Below the pieces are notes generated by a model that did no database searches, was not told the origin of the DNA, and saw only the letters and a list, made by a program, of their open reading frames with translations. 64,000 nt of DNA from Streptomyces sp. SID13726. GTDB taxonomy: Bacteria; Actinomycetota; Actinomycetes; Streptomycetales; Streptomycetaceae. Location of the stretch: assembly GCF_010548375.1 (NCBI RefSeq), contig NZ_JAAGLY010000003.1, positions 833,078-897,077 of the forward strand. The letters are read 5' to 3'. Below, piece by piece: positions 8,032-15,952 of this stretch. Made by a program: the position numbers and the translations under genes. Within the stretch, counting starts at the first letter, position 1. Each line of letters starts with the position of its first letter.

Positions 8032-9240
8032 GTGACCCGCCGTTATCCAGCAGGCCCGCAGCGACTGCTGCGTTCGCTCAACGGCCGTGCCGTTCTGGAG
8101 GCGATCGACGAGGCGGGTCCGGTCACGACCACCGATCTGGCCGGGCGGATCCCCCTGTCACGGCCCACCGTGGCGGCCGCGGTCGGGCTGCTGCTGGAGC
8201 GCGGAGTGATCACCGAGGTGGGTCCCGCGACCGGCCGCAAGGGCCCGGCGCCGGCGCAGTACCGGGTCAACGCCGAGTGCGCCTTCGCGATCGGCCTCGA
8301 CGTCGGGCACCGCAGGATCCGCGCCGCCGTCGCCGACGTCACCGGCCGGGTGCGGGCGCGGGCCGAGGCCGAGCAGCACGGCGATCAGGGTGCCGAGGTG
8401 TTCGTCGGACAGATCCTCGACATGTGCGTGGACCTGGCCGGACAGGTCGGCCGGGAACTCGGCGAGATCACCCAGGTCGTCGCCGGACTGCCGGCCGCGG
8501 TCGGCCCGGACGGGCGGCAGCTGTCGTACACCACCGGGCTGCCCGGCGCGGGAAAGGGGCTGGGCGAGGCGCTCGGGCGCGCGATCCCCGTGCCCCTGGT
8601 GCTGGAGAACGACGTGAACCTCGCGGCCCTGGCCGAGCGCACCCACGGCCTCGGCGCCGAGACCGACGACTTCGTCCTGGTCAGCCTGGGCGTCGGACTC
8701 GGACTCGGGCTCGTGGTGGACGGGCGGGTCCGGCGCGGTGCCACCGGGGTCGCCGGTGAGGCCGGCTATCTGCCCAGCGACCGCATGATCGCGCCGGTCG
8801 GGCAGCGCCGGGATCTCGTGCAGGACCACCTGGGCGCCCGCTACATCGGTGCCGAGGCCCGCCGACTCGGACTGCCCGGTGACGGCAGTCCGCGTGCCGT
8901 CTTCGACCTCGCCCGCGCCGGTGATCCCGGTGCACTGGAGATCGTCGACGACACCGCGCGCAGCGTCGCCTATGTGGTGGCCTGCGTCGTCCCCCTGATC
9001 GACCCGGCGCTCATCGTGCTGGGGGGCGCCATCGGCGCCAACGGCGATCTGCTGCTCGAACCGGTCGCCCGTCATCTGGCCGATTTCAGTACGTTCCGGC
9101 CGCCCGTCGTCGCCTCCGCGCTCGGCCAGGACGCCGTGCTCTCCGGAGCGACCACCATGTCGGCGGAGCTGGCCCGCGAGGCCGCCTTCGCCGCCGCCAC
9201 CACCCCTGTCCCCCGGGCGGAGCCCTCGGCCCTGTCCTGA
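8032..9240 (+). CDS. ROK family transcriptional regulator
   Basis: A 402-residue ROK repressor. It has an N-terminal winged helix-turn-helix (about residues 12-70: LNGRAVLEAIDEAGPVTTTD then LSRPTVAAAVGLLLERGVI) and a C-terminal sugar-kinase-like ROK fold (IGLDVGHRRIRAAVADVTG, LENDVNLAALAE, SLGVGLGLGLVVDGRV, GVAGEAGYL). The usual ROK CxCGxxGC zinc cluster after GEAGYL is absent, as in many actinobacterial ROK regulators. It starts with GTG. It is the first gene of a plus-strand sugar operon and probably represses it until the sugar binds. ROK regulators of this kind act on glycoside or amino-sugar uptake operons. Confidence 0.93.
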   Translation: MTRRYPAGPQRLLRSLNGRAVLEAIDEAGPVTTTDLAGRIPLSRPTVAAAVGLLLERGVITEVGPATGRKGPAPAQYRVNAECAFAIGLDVGHRRIRAAVADVTGRVRARAEAEQHGDQGAEVFVGQILDMCVDLAGQVGRELGEITQVVAGLPAAVGPDGRQLSYTTGLPGAGKGLGEALGRAIPVPLVLENDVNLAALAERTHGLGAETDDFVLVSLGVGLGLGLVVDGRVRRGATGVAGEAGYLPSDRMIAPVGQRRDLVQDHLGARYIGAEARRLGLPGDGSPRAVFDLARAGDPGALEIVDDTARSVAYVVACVVPLIDPALIVLGGAIGANGDLLLEPVARHLADFSTFRPPVVASALGQDAVLSGATTMSAELAREAAFAAATTPVPRAEPSALS

Positions 9241-9367
9241 GAGACACCGCGGCGACGCCGTCTTGCCGGACAGCGCCGCCGCTCCTGGTCACCGGGCATT
9301 GCCGTGCCCGTCGACCCACGACCGATCCGTCACCCAGGGAATTCCCGTCTCCGAGGAAGGACGATCA

Positions 9368-10714
9368 GTGTTCAAACGTATCACCGGGGCCGTCTCCGTC
9401 ACGGCCGCCGGAGTGCTGCTCGCGGGCTGCACCTCCGCCGGACCCTCTTCCGACCAGCCCGGCACCGCGATATCGGCGGGCGCCTCGCACGCGCCGACCA
9501 CGGTCACCGTCTGGACGTTCAACCATCTCCCCAACGAGGTGGCCGCGTTCAAGGCGACCCTGGCCCGGCTGCACGCCAAGTACCCCTGGCTGACCGTGAA
9601 GTTCGTCCCCAACAAGGACGACGCGGCCTACACCAAGGCGGTCGCCGCGGGTGATCCGCCGGACGTCTTCATCAGCTCGGCACCCGACAACGTGGCGAAG
9701 TTCTGCTACAACGGCACGGTCGCCGACATCGGCCCCTACCTGGCCTCCGCGAAGATCGACACGGCGAAGACCTTCCCGGCGGCGACCCTCGCCTACACCC
9801 GCTACCAGGACAAGCAGTGCGCACTGCCGCTGCTGACCGACGCCTTCGCGCTCTACTACAACAAGCAGATGTTCAAGGCGGCCGGCATCACGAAGCCGCC
9901 CACCACCCTCGCCGAACTGACCGCCGACGCCAAGAAGTTGACCGTCCGGAACGCCGACGGCTCCATCAAGACGTACGGCTTCGTGCCGCGTTCCGACTAC
10001 GACGTCAACCGGTACCTGTTCACCGGCGCGCACAGCGGCACCGAGTTCTACGACAAGGACGGGAGGACCACCTTCGGCTCGGACGCCAAGTGGCAGCAAC
10101 TCCTCAAGTGGGACCAGGAGTTGATCGACTACTACGGCGAGGCCGACGTGCAGGGGTTCGTGGGCCGTTACCAGCCGCACGCCGACGACTCCGGCAACCC
10201 GCTGCTGACCGGGGCCGCGGCCATGGAGTACGACGGCGAGTGGCACGTCGGCGAGATCGCCTCGGAGAAGAAGGACTTCGACTACGGCGTCGTACCGATG
10301 CCGGTCCTCGACGGGTCGTCGGGCACCTACGGCGCGGGCAGCACCCTGGGCACCGTCGCCTATCTGTCGGCGGGTTCGAAGCACAAGCAGGAGGCGTTCT
10401 TCGCGCTCCAGCAGCTCACCACCGACACCACGTTCCTCAACACCCTCGCGGACACGGTCTACAACATCCCGACCACGTTCGCCGCGCTCAAGGCCTGGGA
10501 CAAGCGGGACGACCCGCACTGGAAGCCGTTCGTCGACATCTTCGAGAACGAGAACTCCACCTACAAGACGCTCACCCCGGCGGGCATCGAGGACATGGAC
10601 ACCTGGCGGGCGTTCCTCCTCGACTTCGAGCAGGGCAAGGTGAAGAGCGCCGCGAGCGGACTGGCCGGGGTCGGGAAGAAGATCGACGACCTCAACTCCG
10701 AGAGCGGGCAGTAG
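9368..10714 (+). CDS. ABC sugar transporter, extracellular solute-binding lipoprotein (family 1)
   Basis: A 448-residue lipoprotein. The signal sequence ends in lipobox LLAGC, so it is anchored outside the membrane. The body is a family 1 carbohydrate-binding protein (TVTVWTFNHLPNEVAAFK, LPLLTDAFALYYNKQMFKAAG, GAAAMEYDGEWHVGEI). I chose GTG 9368 because GAGGAAGGA lies seven bases upstream and the signal peptide begins at once (MFKRITGAVS); earlier in-frame starts would precede the signal. Two permease genes follow with 2-bp spacing and an overlap. No ATP-binding subunit is encoded, so a shared MsiK-type ATPase is probably used. Confidence 0.93.
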   Translation: MFKRITGAVSVTAAGVLLAGCTSAGPSSDQPGTAISAGASHAPTTVTVWTFNHLPNEVAAFKATLARLHAKYPWLTVKFVPNKDDAAYTKAVAAGDPPDVFISSAPDNVAKFCYNGTVADIGPYLASAKIDTAKTFPAATLAYTRYQDKQCALPLLTDAFALYYNKQMFKAAGITKPPTTLAELTADAKKLTVRNADGSIKTYGFVPRSDYDVNRYLFTGAHSGTEFYDKDGRTTFGSDAKWQQLLKWDQELIDYYGEADVQGFVGRYQPHADDSGNPLLTGAAAMEYDGEWHVGEIASEKKDFDYGVVPMPVLDGSSGTYGAGSTLGTVAYLSAGSKHKQEAFFALQQLTTDTTFLNTLADTVYNIPTTFAALKAWDKRDDPHWKPFVDIFENENSTYKTLTPAGIEDMDTWRAFLLDFEQGKVKSAASGLAGVGKKIDDLNSESGQ

Positions 10715-10716
10715 GG

Positions 10717-11715
10717 ATGACGACCGTTCTCGCCCCTGTCGGCGACGCCCCGGGCACGGCGCACCAGCGCCCCGCCCGGGGCGGGCGGCGCCGTCCGAGC
10801 CGGGCCCGCTGGTGGGTCGTGCTCGCCTTCCTGTCCCCGTTCGTCATCGGGTTCTGCGTCTTCGTGCTCTACCCGGTGGCCGCCACGCTCTACTACTCGC
10901 TGACCGACTTCCAGGCCGGCTCCTACCGTCCGGTGCGGTTCGTCGGACTGCGCAACTACCGCACGCTGTTCACCCAGTCCGACACGTTCTGGGTGGCCGT
11001 GCGCAACACGCTGTGGATGGTCGTCGTCATGGTGCCGCTGCGCACCGCGTGGGCCATGCTCACGGCCTGGGTGATCATCCGCGTCAAGCGCGGCCGGGCG
11101 GTGTACCGCACGCTGTTCTTCCTGCCGTCGATGGTGCCGGTGGTGGCCGCGGCCCTGTCGTTCATCGTGCTGCTCAACCCGGTCGGCCCGCTCAACCGGC
11201 TGCTGGGCCTGGTGGGCGTCGACGGTCCGGGCTGGTTCTCCGACCCCGCCTGGTCCAAGCCGAGCCTGGTGATGATGGCCCTGTGGGCGAGCGGCAACGT
11301 GATGGTGATCTTCTCCGCCGCCATGCTCGACGTACCGCGTGAGCTGTACGAGGCGGCCGAACTCGACGGCGCGGGCACGCTCCAGAAGTTCCGCAGCGTC
11401 ACGCTCCCGGTGATCTCCCCCGTGATCTTCTTCGCGCTGCTCACCGGGATGATCTACACGTTCCAGTACTTCACCGAGGCGTTCGTCGCCTCCAGTTCCG
11501 CGAACGCCACCTCCTCCAGCAACGACCTGATCGGCTATCCGGCCAACTCGCTGCTGTTCTACTCGACCGAGCTGTACCGGCAGGGCTTCGCGTACTTCAA
11601 GACCGGCTACGCCTCCGCCATGGCCTGGTTGCTGTTCCTGGTCATCTTCGCGGCGACCGTGGTCTTCATCCGCGCCTCGCGCCGCTTCGTGCACTACTCG
11701 GGCGGTGGCCGATGA
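10717..11715 (+). CDS. ABC sugar transporter permease, MalF/UgpA type
   Basis: A 332-residue inner-membrane permease with six predicted helices, the first after a basic N-terminus (RWWVVLAFLSPFVIGFCVFV). The cytoplasmic EAA loop is ELYEAAELDGAGTLQKF followed by TLPVISP. The start ATG lies two bases after the binding-protein stop. It pairs with the next permease. Confidence 0.95.
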   Translation: MTTVLAPVGDAPGTAHQRPARGGRRRPSRARWWVVLAFLSPFVIGFCVFVLYPVAATLYYSLTDFQAGSYRPVRFVGLRNYRTLFTQSDTFWVAVRNTLWMVVVMVPLRTAWAMLTAWVIIRVKRGRAVYRTLFFLPSMVPVVAAALSFIVLLNPVGPLNRLLGLVGVDGPGWFSDPAWSKPSLVMMALWASGNVMVIFSAAMLDVPRELYEAAELDGAGTLQKFRSVTLPVISPVIFFALLTGMIYTFQYFTEAFVASSSANATSSSNDLIGYPANSLLFYSTELYRQGFAYFKTGYASAMAWLLFLVIFAATVVFIRASRRFVHYSGGGR

Positions 11716-12569
11716 GCACTGTGCCCCTGACGAAGCCGCGTGCCGGGCGCCGCGTGCTGTACGTGATCGCGGAGCACGCGCCCGCCATCGCCGTCGCGCT
11801 CTGCTTCCTGCTGCCGCTGACGATCGGCGTGCTCACCGCGTTCATGACCCAACACCAGGCCGGTACCGGCTCGTTGTGGCCCTCGCCCTGGGAGTTCGGA
11901 AACTTCGGCGAGGTCTTCAAGGCCATGCCGTTCGGCCGCGACCTGCTCAACACCATGCTGTACGCCGGGCTGTCCACGATCGGCGTCGTCGTCTCCTCGG
12001 TGCCCGTGGCCTACGCGCTGGCCCGGCTGAAGTGGCGCGGCCGGGAGGCGGTCTTCCTGGTGGTGCTCGCCGCGATGATGATCCCGGCGCAGGTCACCAG
12101 CCTGCCGCTGTACGTGATGTACGCGCACGTCGGCTGGGTGGGCACGCTCAAGCCGCTCATCGTGCCGTCGTTCTTCGGCGACGCGTTCAGCATCTTCCTG
12201 CTGCGCCAGTTCTTCCTGACCATCCCGGAGGAGTTCACCGAGGCGGCCCGGGTGGACGGCGCGGGCGAACTGCGCATCCTGTGGCGGGTGTTGATCCCGA
12301 TGGCCCGTCCGGCGATCGCCGCGGTCGGCCTGTTCGCCTTCCTCTACGCGTGGAACGACTTCTACAACCCGCTGCTCTACACCGGCAACAGCGACACCGG
12401 CCAGACCCTCGCGGTGGCCCTCAGCCAGCTCGCCAAGAACGGGCACCAGAACGCCTACCAGCTCCAGATGGCCGCCTCGCTGATGTTCCTGCTGCCGGTC
12501 CTGGTGCTGTTCTTCCTGGCGCAGAAGGTCTTCGTCGAGGGCATCGCGCTGACCGGCGTCAAGGGCTGA
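11712..12569 (+). CDS. ABC sugar transporter permease, MalG/UgpE type
   Basis: A 285-residue permease with six membrane helices. The EAA motif EFTEAARVDGAGELRILW is followed by LIPMARPAIAAVGLFAF. ATG overlaps the preceding TGA (ATGA), indicating translational coupling. It completes the importer whose sugar specificity is unknown but presumably matches the GH4 enzyme downstream. Confidence 0.95.
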   Translation: MSTVPLTKPRAGRRVLYVIAEHAPAIAVALCFLLPLTIGVLTAFMTQHQAGTGSLWPSPWEFGNFGEVFKAMPFGRDLLNTMLYAGLSTIGVVVSSVPVAYALARLKWRGREAVFLVVLAAMMIPAQVTSLPLYVMYAHVGWVGTLKPLIVPSFFGDAFSIFLLRQFFLTIPEEFTEAARVDGAGELRILWRVLIPMARPAIAAVGLFAFLYAWNDFYNPLLYTGNSDTGQTLAVALSQLAKNGHQNAYQLQMAASLMFLLPVLVLFFLAQKVFVEGIALTGVKG

Positions 12570-12612
12570 CCGGCCGCAACGGCCGTACCCCGCACACCTC
12601 TTGGGAGCACGA

Positions 12613-13896
12613 GTGAAGATCACCGTTGTCGGCGGTGGCAGTACCTACACGCCCGAACTGGTCGAGGGCTTCGCCCGGCGCGCCGGCGTGCTGCCGGTCG
12701 ACGAACTCGTCCTGCACGACATCGACGCCGGGCGCTTGGAGGTGATCGGCGGTCTGTCCCGCCGTATCCTCGCCCGGCACGGCTTCCCCGGCCGGCTGAC
12801 CACCACGACCGATCTCGCCGAGGCCGTGGACGGGGCCGCCGCGGTCCTCGTCCAGCTCCGGGTGGGCGGCCAGGCGGCCCGCCTGGTCGACGAGACCCTG
12901 CCGAACAGGTTCGGCCTGCTCGGGCAGGAGACCACGGGCCCCGGCGGCTTCGCCAAGGCGCTGCGCACGGTGCCGGTGGTGCTCGACATCGCGGAGGAGG
13001 TACGGCGCCGGGCCCGGCCCGGCGCCTGGATCGTCGACTTCACCAACCCGGTCGGCATCGTCACCCGCGCCCTGCTGGACGCCGGACACCGTGCGGTCGG
13101 CCTGTGCAACGTGGCGATCAAGCTCCAGCGGCAGCTGGCCGACCGCCTCGGCACCGGCCCCGAGCGGGTCCGGCTCGGCCACGCCGGACTCAACCACCTG
13201 TCCTGGGTGCGCTCGGTCACCGTCGACGGGGTGGACCGTCTGCCGGAGCTGCTGTCCGGGAGCGCCCTCGACGAACTCGCCGCCGAGATCCGCGTCCCCG
13301 CCGGGGCACTGCGCGACCTCGGGGCCATCCCCTCGTACTACCTGCACTACTTCTACTGCACCCGGGAGGAGGTCCGGGCCCAGCGGGCCGGAGCGCACCG
13401 GGCCGAGCAAGTCCTGGCCATTGAGCGGGAGTTGCTCACGCTCTACGCCGATCCCGCGCTGGACCGCAAGCCGGAGCTGCTGGATCGGCGGGGCGGCGCG
13501 TACTACAGCGAGGCCGCGGCGGCCCTCGTCACCAGCCTGCTGACCGGCGACGGCGCGCACCACTACGTGAACGTCCGCAACGACGGTCTGCTGGCCGGGC
13601 TCCCGGACGAGGCGGTGGTCGAGGTGGCCGCCGACGTCGACGCCACCGGCCCGCACCCGGTGCCCGTGCCGCCGCTGCCGCCCGAGATGCTCGGGCTAGT
13701 CCAGGCGGTCACCGCGTACGAGACCCTCACCGTCGAGGCCGCGCTGACCGGGGACCGGACGGTGGCCCGGCGCGCCCTCATGGCCAACCCGCTGGTGCGG
13801 GAATGGGCGGTGGCGGACGAGCTGCTGAACGCCCTCCTGGCGGCCAACCGCGACCGGCTGCCCCGGTTCTTCGCGAGCGAGGCCGCCGATGCCTGA
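12613..13896 (+). CDS. glycoside hydrolase family 4 enzyme (6-phospho-beta-glucosidase-like)
   Basis: A 427-residue GH4 enzyme. It has an N-terminal NAD-binding fold (VKITVVGGGSTYTPELVEGF), the metal-ligand cysteine in GLCNVAIKLQRQL, the following histidine in AGLNHLSWVRSV, and DFTNPVGIVTRALLD. These enzymes use NAD+ and Mn2+ in an oxidation-elimination mechanism to cleave glycosidic bonds. I chose GTG 12613 after GGGAG. Most GH4 beta-type members act on 6-phosphorylated disaccharides made by PTS uptake. Here uptake is by an ABC system and a sugar kinase gene overlaps the 3' end, so the kinase may supply the phosphate, or the enzyme may act on unphosphorylated sugar. Confidence 0.92.
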   Translation: MKITVVGGGSTYTPELVEGFARRAGVLPVDELVLHDIDAGRLEVIGGLSRRILARHGFPGRLTTTTDLAEAVDGAAAVLVQLRVGGQAARLVDETLPNRFGLLGQETTGPGGFAKALRTVPVVLDIAEEVRRRARPGAWIVDFTNPVGIVTRALLDAGHRAVGLCNVAIKLQRQLADRLGTGPERVRLGHAGLNHLSWVRSVTVDGVDRLPELLSGSALDELAAEIRVPAGALRDLGAIPSYYLHYFYCTREEVRAQRAGAHRAEQVLAIERELLTLYADPALDRKPELLDRRGGAYYSEAAAALVTSLLTGDGAHHYVNVRNDGLLAGLPDEAVVEVAADVDATGPHPVPVPPLPPEMLGLVQAVTAYETLTVEAALTGDRTVARRALMANPLVREWAVADELLNALLAANRDRLPRFFASEAADA

Positions 13897-14899
13897 CCTC
13901 GTGGTGGGCGTCGACGGGGGGAACTCCAAGACCGACCTCGTCCTCGCGGACACCGAGGGACGGCTGCTGTCCTGGGTGCGCGGCGCGGGCACCCGCCCGC
14001 ACACCGAGGGGATGGAGACCACCACCGAGCGGCTCGCCCGCCTCGGCCGGCACGCGCTGGCGCAGGCGGGCCTGCCCGCGACGACGCCGGTGTCGGTAGG
14101 CGCGTACTTCCTCGCGAACGTCGACCGCCGAGCCGAGGAGCAGCAGGCCGAGCGACTGCTGACCGCGTCGGAGGTGGCCGCGCGGGTCGTCGTGCACAAC
14201 GACACCCTCGCCGTGCTGCGGGCCGGCGCACCGGACGGCTGGGGGGTGGCCGTGGTGTCCGGCGCCGGCATCAACGCGGCCGCCGTCCATCCCTCCGGCC
14301 GCTCCGCCCGCTTCCTCTCCCTCGGCGACATCACCGGCGACTGGGGCGGCGGGCTCGCCGTGGCCCGGGCCGGGCTGGGCGCCGCCGTCCGGGCGGGCGA
14401 CGGGCGGGGACCGGCGACCCGGCTGCGCCAGGAGCTGCCGGTGCACTTCGGGCTGGCCAGCGTGGAGTCCGTGGCGCTGGCCGTCGGCGCCGGACGCATC
14501 CCGGTGACCGCACTGCACGGACTGACGCCCCTGGTCTTCGGGGCCGCCGAGAGCGGTGACGCGGTGGCGCGGGGCATCGTGGAGCGGCTCGGCGACGAGA
14601 TCGTCAGCATGGTGACGGCCCTGCTGCGCCGACTGCGCCTGCTGCGTACGCCGACCCCGGTGGTCCTGGGTGGCGGCACACTGCAGAACGCTCACCTGCT
14701 GCTGCGTGACCACATCGGCGCCCGCCTGAGCGCCGAGGCCCCGCTGGCCCGGCCCCGCGTCCTCGACGTGGCGCCGGTCGCGGGCGCGGTGGCGCAGGCC
14801 CTGGAAACGGCGGGCGCCGCCATCGACGTACAGGACCGGCTGCGGAAGTCCATCGCCGACCGGCGGCCTCCCGAGACGGTCGCCGGAGCACTGCTGTGA
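13889..14899 (+). CDS. BadF/BadG/BcrA-type ATPase, N-acetylglucosamine kinase-like sugar kinase
   Basis: A 336-residue protein of the actin-like ATPase fold. The phosphate-1 loop is VVGVDGGNSKTDLVLADTEG. Other motifs are VVHNDTLAVLRAGAP, VVSGAGINAAAVHPSGR and GDWGGG. The family contains eukaryotic-type N-acetylglucosamine kinases and related sugar kinases. It overlaps the GH4 gene by eight bases, so it belongs to the same operon. The likely role is to phosphorylate the imported sugar or its hydrolysis product. Confidence 0.88.
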   Translation: MPDLVVGVDGGNSKTDLVLADTEGRLLSWVRGAGTRPHTEGMETTTERLARLGRHALAQAGLPATTPVSVGAYFLANVDRRAEEQQAERLLTASEVAARVVVHNDTLAVLRAGAPDGWGVAVVSGAGINAAAVHPSGRSARFLSLGDITGDWGGGLAVARAGLGAAVRAGDGRGPATRLRQELPVHFGLASVESVALAVGAGRIPVTALHGLTPLVFGAAESGDAVARGIVERLGDEIVSMVTALLRRLRLLRTPTPVVLGGGTLQNAHLLLRDHIGARLSAEAPLARPRVLDVAPVAGAVAQALETAGAAIDVQDRLRKSIADRRPPETVAGALL

Positions 14900-14963
14900 G
14901 GGGAGGAGAATGTACGGCACATAGCCGCTGTGGCTGTTTCGGCTGTTCTCGGATGGGGAGTTC

Positions 14964-15536
14964 ATGGACACGCAGACCTGGGACGCGCTGACGGAGTCGA
15001 TGAAGAACGCGTACGTCACGGGTCTGAAGGAGGGTGCCGTGCCCCGGCCGGTCATCATGCCGCTCGTGCGGGGCCAGTTGGTCGGTCTGATCTGGCTGCG
15101 TCCGGTCGAGAACGGCCCTGACGCCCTCACCGGTATCGCGTCGCTCTCGAACATCGCCGCGGCCGCCGGTGCCGACGAGGTCGTCCTCGCCTGGGAGACC
15201 CACGACGTCGCCGGCGTCTGCGAACTGCCCGCCACGGGACCGGCGCCCTGCCTCAACATGGTGCACGCGACGAAGGACGGCCACACCCTCCACCAGTTCC
15301 CGTACACCGAGAACGTCCTGGACCAGGGCACCGACGGCCGGCCCTCGACCGAGCCGCACTGGCAGCCCGCCCCGGCCCCCGCGCCCGGCGGCGCCCTGGT
15401 CCCGCCGGTCCACGCGGCCGTCGACTACGCGTTCACCCCGCTCGACCTGGACCACCCCTCGCCGTTCGGCGTCACGGTGGTGCTGATGGAGGAGGACGGT
15501 TACACGCTGCATCTGACGGAGGCGTTCGCGGTCTGA
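14964..15536 (+). CDS. hypothetical protein, 190 residues
   Basis: No family recognised. It is a soluble protein starting at ATG 14964 with GGGGAG at an ideal distance. The central part is PALTGIASLSNIAAAAGADE-like and predicted globular, and a proline/alanine-rich linker follows near residue 125-140. It has no signal peptide and no membrane helix. It lies 64 bp after the sugar kinase on the same strand and may be read from its own promoter. Codon bias and third-position GC support it as real. Confidence 0.8.
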   Translation: MDTQTWDALTESMKNAYVTGLKEGAVPRPVIMPLVRGQLVGLIWLRPVENGPDALTGIASLSNIAAAAGADEVVLAWETHDVAGVCELPATGPAPCLNMVHATKDGHTLHQFPYTENVLDQGTDGRPSTEPHWQPAPAPAPGGALVPPVHAAVDYAFTPLDLDHPSPFGVTVVLMEEDGYTLHLTEAFAV

Positions 15537-15587
15537 ACGGCGGGCGGGCTCGGGGACTCCGGACGTTCCTGGCTTGCCCACGCCGAC

Positions 15588-15925
15588 GTGCGGTGGGGAA
15601 CGCCGAGCGCGTCTCACCGTGCGGTCGCCGTGCCGGGTGGCGGTGAGGACGGGCGGGCGGCGAAGCGGGGCACGGGCGCGCTGCTCGTCCTCTGCTCGCT
15701 GGTCGGGCGCGGCGGCGGGGACGGGAAGGCGGCGGCCCACACCGCGGCAACGGCGACGGCGGACGCCGGACCGACGAACGGGCCCGGCTACTGGTCCGGG
15801 ACAGCAACCTGGAGTGCGAGGTCGAGGTGCAGAGCCTGGTGCCTCTGACGGCCCGACAGGTCACGGCTGCCTGGCCGGCCATGGCGGACACCGTCCGGAC
15901 GCTGCTGCCCGAGTTGCGTTCCTGA
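15588..15925 (+). pseudogene. relic of a small secreted lipoprotein gene
   Basis: This 416-bp gene-poor stretch holds a broken reading frame. From about 15588 one frame encodes a signal-like segment TGALLVLCSLVGRGG, with arginine where a lipobox cysteine would be expected. Another frame from about 15779 encodes a natural-looking C-terminus (ARLLVRDSNLECEVEVQSL ... MADTVRTLLPELRS) that ends at TGA 15923-15925. The two halves do not share a frame, so a frameshift in the glycine/alanine-rich middle has broken the gene. No family could be named. Confidence 0.4.
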
Positions 15926-15952
15926 CCCTCGGCCAGGCGTCGGAGCGACCGG

